DNA from: Pseudomonadota bacterium
GTDB taxonomy: Bacteria; Pseudomonadota; Alphaproteobacteria; Rhizobiales; Xanthobacteraceae
Reading direction: 5' to 3'
Assembly: GCA_023422775.1 (NCBI GenBank)
Contig: JAFAGM010000128.1
Span: forward strand, 1-64,000
DNA: 64,000 nucleotides
Positions 60,837 through 64,000 of this stretch are shown here, in pieces. Below the pieces are notes generated by a model that ran no database searches, was not told the DNA's origin, and saw nothing but the letters and a program-made list of their open reading frames with translations. Both the position numbers and the translations under genes were made by a program. The first letter of the stretch is position 1, and each line of letters opens with the position of its first letter.

Positions 60837-62479
60837 ACGCGACTGTGAAACCGGGAAAACTGATCAAGGGCCAGACCGGCGACTGGGAAGTCGTCATCGG
60901 GATGGAGGTGCACGCCCAGGTCACCTCGAAGTCAAAGCTGTTCTCGGGCGCCTCGACCGAATTCGGCGGCGAGCCCAACAGCCATGTGTCGCTGGTCGAC
61001 GCCGCGATGCCGGGCATGCTGCCCGTGATCAACGAGGAATGCGTCAGGCAGGCTGTCAGGACCGGATTGGGCCTCAACGCGCAGATCAACCTGCGCTCGG
61101 TGTTCGACCGCAAGAACTATTTCTATCCGGACTCGCCGCAGGGCTACCAGATCAGCCAGTACAAGTCGCCGATCGTGGGCGAGGGCGAGGTGAATGTCGT
61201 TTTGCCGGGCGGCGAGGAGATTGCTGTCGGTATTGAGCGCGTCCACCTAGAGCAAGACGCAGGCAAGTCTTTGCACGATCAACATCCTACAATGTCCTAC
61301 ATCGATCTTAATCGTGCGGGCGTGGCTCTAATGGAAATAGTTACGAAGCCCGACTTGCGCTCGTCGATTGAGGCAAAGGCCTTTTTTACAAAGCTGCGTA
61401 GTGTTCTCCGTTACCTTGGAACATGCGATGGGGAGATGCAAAAGGGAAGTCTGCGGGCCGACGTGAACGTCTCCGTTCGTAGGCCGGGTGATGCACTAGG
61501 TATTCGCTGCGAAATTAAGAATCTAAATTCAATTCGCTTCGTGGGCCAAGCCATTGACTGTGAGGCAAAGCGCCAAATCGACCTTTTGGAGGATGGGAGA
61601 GCGATTGAACAAGAGACGAGGTCGTTTGATCCTATTGGGCGTAAAACTCACCCCTTACGTTCCAAGGAAGAGGCCCACGACTATCGCTATTTTCCAGACC
61701 CGGACCTCCTCCCGCTAGAGATTTCTCAAGAGTTTGTCGACGATCTCCGATCGCATCTTCCCGAATTACCGGACATGAAAAGGGATAGATATGTCAAACA
61801 GTTCGGTCTGCACCGCGATATTGCTGGCGTTCTATGTGCCGAGAAGGAAATTTCGGAGTTTTTCGAAGCGATGCTTGATCGCGGGGCGTCTCCGCAATCG
61901 GCTGCCAATTGGATCGTCAACGTCGTTCGAAGCCAATTGAGTAAGTCGGACCCCGAACTAGTCGGCTCTGACATCGATGGCCAGACAGATCCGAGCAGTT
62001 CTGTAGATCCTAAGGTCTCTGCCAGTGCCCCACGTCCTCTCGCTCCAACAGGACCAGTTGGTCCAACCGGCGAAGTGGGGATTACAGTTCCATCTTGGTC
62101 CGTTCAGGTTATGGGTCCCACCGGACCAGCCGCAAATACTTCGGTTCTTGCGATGGTGTCCTCGAACACGATCTCAAGCACCGGGGCAAAGGCTGTCTTT
62201 GAAACGATGTGGGAGCGAGCCCGGTCCACGGGCCCGACGGATGATCCATCGTTGGCCGCGCAAATTGCAAAGGAGTTAGGCGTCGAGCAAGTCACCGACC
62301 TCTCCGCAATTGAGAAGGTTGTCGATGAGGTGATTGCGGCGAATCCGGATAAAGTTGACCAAGCCAAGGCTAAGCCTGCAGCTGTTCAATGGTTCGTTGG
62401 TCAAGTAATGAAATCGACCGGCGGTAAGGCGGATCCAAAGGCTGTGACAACTCTGCTAAAGTCCAAGCTAGGGCTCTGA
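60833..62479 (+). CDS. gatB: Hybrid amidotransferase subunit B (native N-terminus joined to a divergent GatB)
   Basis: GatB activates the aminoacyl-tRNA with ATP and transfers ammonia. The 548-residue product has the native-style N-terminus (residues 1 to ~129: WEVVIGMEVHAQVTSKSKLFSG, NYFYPDSPQGYQISQY). From about 61220 the DNA switches to a lower-GC, differently coded GatB: VHLEQDAGKSLHDQHP, RADVNVSVRRPGDALGIRCEIKN, EEAHDYRYFPDPDLLPLE. It ends with a GatB tail domain (DLSAIEKVVDEVIAANPDKVDQAK ... VGQVMKSTGGKADPKAV). Between residues ~380 and ~437 is an extra linker with GPTGP motifs, which explains why it is longer than the usual ~490. All core motifs are present, so it is probably functional. 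The native 3' end follows as a remnant. Confidence 0.9.
   Translation: MNATVKPGKLIKGQTGDWEVVIGMEVHAQVTSKSKLFSGASTEFGGEPNSHVSLVDAAMPGMLPVINEECVRQAVRTGLGLNAQINLRSVFDRKNYFYPDSPQGYQISQYKSPIVGEGEVNVVLPGGEEIAVGIERVHLEQDAGKSLHDQHPTMSYIDLNRAGVALMEIVTKPDLRSSIEAKAFFTKLRSVLRYLGTCDGEMQKGSLRADVNVSVRRPGDALGIRCEIKNLNSIRFVGQAIDCEAKRQIDLLEDGRAIEQETRSFDPIGRKTHPLRSKEEAHDYRYFPDPDLLPLEISQEFVDDLRSHLPELPDMKRDRYVKQFGLHRDIAGVLCAEKEISEFFEAMLDRGASPQSAANWIVNVVRSQLSKSDPELVGSDIDGQTDPSSSVDPKVSASAPRPLAPTGPVGPTGEVGITVPSWSVQVMGPTGPAANTSVLAMVSSNTISSTGAKAVFETMWERARSTGPTDDPSLAAQIAKELGVEQVTDLSAIEKVVDEVIAANPDKVDQAKAKPAAVQWFVGQVMKSTGGKADPKAVTTLLKSKLGL
61221..62479 (+). other. Foreign-composition segment within gatB
   Basis: Counting by eye, 61381-61440 has 28 G/C of 60, against 41 of 60 at 60961-61020 (native 5' part) and 39 of 60 at 62581-62640 (native 3' remnant). 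Codons such as CTA, TTA, AAT and TCA become frequent only inside this segment. It spans the replaced middle of gatB (184 codons to 61773) plus a complete alternative 3' end to the stop at 62479. No transposase, integrase or flanking repeat is visible at either edge. Confidence 0.8.
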
Positions 62480-63018
62480 AGAAGGCCCGCTTCATCGGGG
62501 GCTTCGGACTGTCGCCCTACGACGCCGGCGTGCTGGTCGCCGAGCGCGAGAGCGCGGATTTCTACGAGACTGTGCTGGCCGGGCTCGCCGACAAGGCGCG
62601 CGACGGCAAGCTTGCGGCAAACTGGGTGATCAACGAACTGTTCGGCCGTCTCAACAAGGAAGGCCGCGACATTTCGGCCTCGCCGGTCTCGGCGACGCAG
62701 CTCGCCGCGATCGTCGATCTGATCGGCGAAGGCACCATCTCCGGGAAAATTGCCAAGGACCTGTTCGAGATCGTCTGGCTCGAGGGCGGCGATCCGCGCG
62801 CGCTGGTCGAAGCGCGTGGCATGAAGCAGGTGACCGACCTCGGGGCGATCGAAAAGGTCGTCGACGACATCATCGCCGCCAATCCGGACAAGGTCGCGCA
62901 GGCGAAAGCCAAGCCGCAACTCGCCGGCTGGTTTGTCGGCCAGGTGATGAAGTCATCGGGCGGCAAGGCCAACCCGCAAGCGGTCAACGATCTCCTGAAG
63001 GCGAAGCTCGGCATCTGA
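62480..63018 (+). pseudogene. Displaced native 3' part of gatB
   Basis: In the frame beginning with CTG at 62476 the sequence reads LKKARFIGGFGLSPYDAGVL, then LVAERESADFYETVLAGLAD and so on to AVNDLLKAKLGI. This is the C-terminal 180 residues of a native GatB, starting at the codon homologous to foreign position 61774. It is out of frame with the hybrid gatB (-1) and has no ATG. The first possible start is GTG at 62530, which would give a 162-residue protein holding the helical and YqeY-like tail domains. Most likely an untranslated remnant; expression as a free tail domain cannot be excluded. Confidence 0.85.
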
Positions 63019-63581
63019 AAGCGTCCCGTTACGGGACGACTCCGTCGTCGGTGACGTCGCGATCGATGTACGCAAGCGCGCGTCGATCGCTCCTCGCGAT
63101 CCAAAATTTACCATGACGATCTGGAGCGCGCGTCCGAATCGGCGTTCGCGTTTCGCGCGGAAATCCGATTTTGGCGAGTGGTCGATGAGGCGCGAGCGCC
63201 GTGACCGTGAAAATTTTTTTATTGCCAAAGCTTGCGACTCAGAGTCCGTGCAAGCGTCGTTTTGACACTCGCGGTGAGTCGCGATGACAGCGATCGAATG
63301 TCGATCGTCAATTGCGCAATTCAGGAAAGCACTGCAGCGCAAGCGATTCCTTCAATATTGAGAAGCGACGACGTCGATCGTCGCGACACTTTTCGCATCG
63401 GCATGCGAACGCGTTGATGTGTCGCCGATGTCGATGCTTCGCGCGCGCTCGCTTCTGCTCGTCAACACTTCCTTAAGCGGGACGCTGTTTTTTTGAGTGC
63501 GTTGGTGTATTCGGGATGTCGTGCATCTCGATTCCCGAATGCACGCAGCGACTAAAGTCATCTCTTTATCAGGAGGGCAAC
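63019..63581. other. Long non-coding region before the lysine-rich protein gene
   Basis: In these 563 bases I see no credible gene. CGTCCCGT/ACGGGACG at 63022-63038 is a hairpin just after the gatB remnant. CGATCG and TCGCGA-type words recur (for example near 63060, 63084, 63290, 63300, 63374), and there is a T7 run near 63217. AGGAGGG at 63571-63577 is the strong ribosome-binding site of the next gene. It may hold a long leader or an unrecognised RNA. Confidence 0.45.
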
Positions 63582-63674
63582 ATGGCCAAGAAAGCGAAGA
63601 AGGCGAAGAAGGCGAAGAGCGCAGTGAAGAAGACTGCGAAGAAGACCCGCAAGGTCGCCAAGAAGAAGAAGTAA
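63582..63674 (+). CDS. 30-residue lysine/alanine-rich, histone-H1-like peptide
   Basis: ATG 63582 has an ideal AGGAGGG four to five bases upstream. The product MAKKAKKAKKAKSAVKKTAK then KTRKVAKKKK consists almost only of Lys and Ala with a few Thr, Val, Ser and Arg. Such peptides bind DNA or RNA nonspecifically. The composition matches the KKAAAKKAA tail of the topA product in this window, but the gene is free-standing. Probably a small nucleoid-associated protein; not proven. Confidence 0.7.
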   Translation: MAKKAKKAKKAKSAVKKTAKKTRKVAKKKK

Positions 63675-64000
63675 ATTCGCTTCTTCAAGAATTGCCGGCG
63701 GCTTGATGCCGGCACGTCACACGAGCCCCGGATGAACATCTCCCGGATGAACATCTGAAGGCTCTGGTCGACGAAAGAGGGTGTCGGCGAGACATCAGGT
63801 CAACGGCTGGATCGTCTTTCGAGGGAGCCATCTCCTTCCAACCGGTCCGGCAGAAGAAACAAGTTTTCTTCGTTCGGTGCGGACCTCCCAAAGAGATCCG
63901 CAATTTCACCGGGCCCAAAAGCCCGGGATGAGATCTGGTCCTGACGTGTTCGCCGACGCCCTCGCTCCCCGGAACCGATAGGTTTCTCGGGAGACCTGTT
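63675..64000. other. Right edge of the window, no gene seen
   Basis: Contains the 15-base tandem duplication at 63727-63756 and a CCGGGC/GCCCGG hairpin near 63920-63938. No reading frame here looks protein-like on either strand; a gene might begin beyond the edge. Confidence 0.4.
63727..63756. repeat. Exact 15-base tandem duplication
   Basis: CCCGGATGAACATCT is present twice in direct succession (63727-63741, 63742-63756), about 50 bases after the lysine-rich peptide gene. Same unit length as the duplication at 57353-57382, but a different sequence. Confidence 0.9.

Noticed and set aside
62440..62530. Programmed -1 frameshift joining the hybrid gatB to the downstream remnant
   Set aside because: No slippery heptamer or stimulatory structure is visible at the stop, and the product would carry two tail domains; a remnant is simpler.
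63685..63918. Minus-strand frame with CFFCR motif at the right edge
   Set aside because: No ribosome-binding site, and the sequence runs through a tandem duplication and hairpins; no support as a protein.

Overview
The window looks like part of a chromosome from a Bradyrhizobium-like alphaproteobacterium (Rhizobiales). The coding DNA is GC-rich. Typical alphaproteobacterial genes are present: MipZ, DivK-PleD, EipB/DUF1849, DUF1489, DUF3572, a phasin, ClpS-ClpA, and GatCAB for indirect Gln/Asn-tRNA synthesis. The intergenic spaces carry several families of palindromic repeats of the kind common in bradyrhizobia. I see no rRNA, tRNA, CRISPR array, transposase, integrase or prophage.

Layout. 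0-8.6 kb: DUF1489 tail, panC, the division regulator mipZ, assimilatory nitrite reductase nirBD, a lipase-like hydrolase, a VWA protein and a DnaJ-domain membrane protein. 9-16.8 kb: a D,D-carboxypeptidase with SPOR domain, a phasin behind a strong operator-decorated promoter, clpS-clpA, a PilZ protein and a lytic transglycosylase. 17-25.6 kb: azlCD, trmO, two small coupled genes lying between halves of a palindromic repeat, HIT, FemAB-like GNAT, GDPD and RidA genes, eipB, a second RidA gene, and dinB with DUF3572. 25.9-33.9 kb: divK-pleD (cell-cycle phosphorelay and c-di-GMP), a beta-lactamase-fold hydrolase, a TetR/MFS divergent pair, rpmG, a flavin monooxygenase and NUDIX. 33.9-47.6 kb: a minus-strand housekeeping block (pyrB, pyrC-like, plsY, dprA, topA, rnr, DUF983) interrupted by a plus-strand amidase and by a 2.6 kb accessory patch between dprA and topA (small ORF, HxlR/SDR pair, TonB-like gene). 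47.7-57 kb: VanX-like dipeptidase, AidB-like dehydrogenase, CPBP protease, AEC transporter, ruvX, secreted cyclase, LysR and two nitronate monooxygenase paralogs. 57.4-64 kb: a peptidoglycan-binding protein, two micro-ORFs, the gat operon and a 30-residue lysine-rich protein.

The most unusual object is gatB. The first ~129 codons are in native GC-rich style. At about 61220 the sequence changes to a lower-GC, divergent gatB that runs to its own stop at 62479 and contains a ~55-residue linker with collagen-like Gly-Pro-Thr-Gly-Pro motifs. Immediately after that stop, in another frame, the native gatB resumes at the homologous codon and runs to its normal end (63018). About 184 native codons have therefore been replaced, a foreign 3' end has been added, and the old 3' end remains as a remnant. 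The result reads as a complete hybrid GatB made by partial gene transfer, with no mobile-element gene left behind.

Other points: a PyrC-like protein lacking the His-x-His metal ligands next to pyrB; paired inverted repeats in the phasin promoter; dyad operators between divergent regulator/target pairs (HxlR/SDR, TetR/MFS); and uncharacterised small proteins interleaved with gatC, gatA and gatB.
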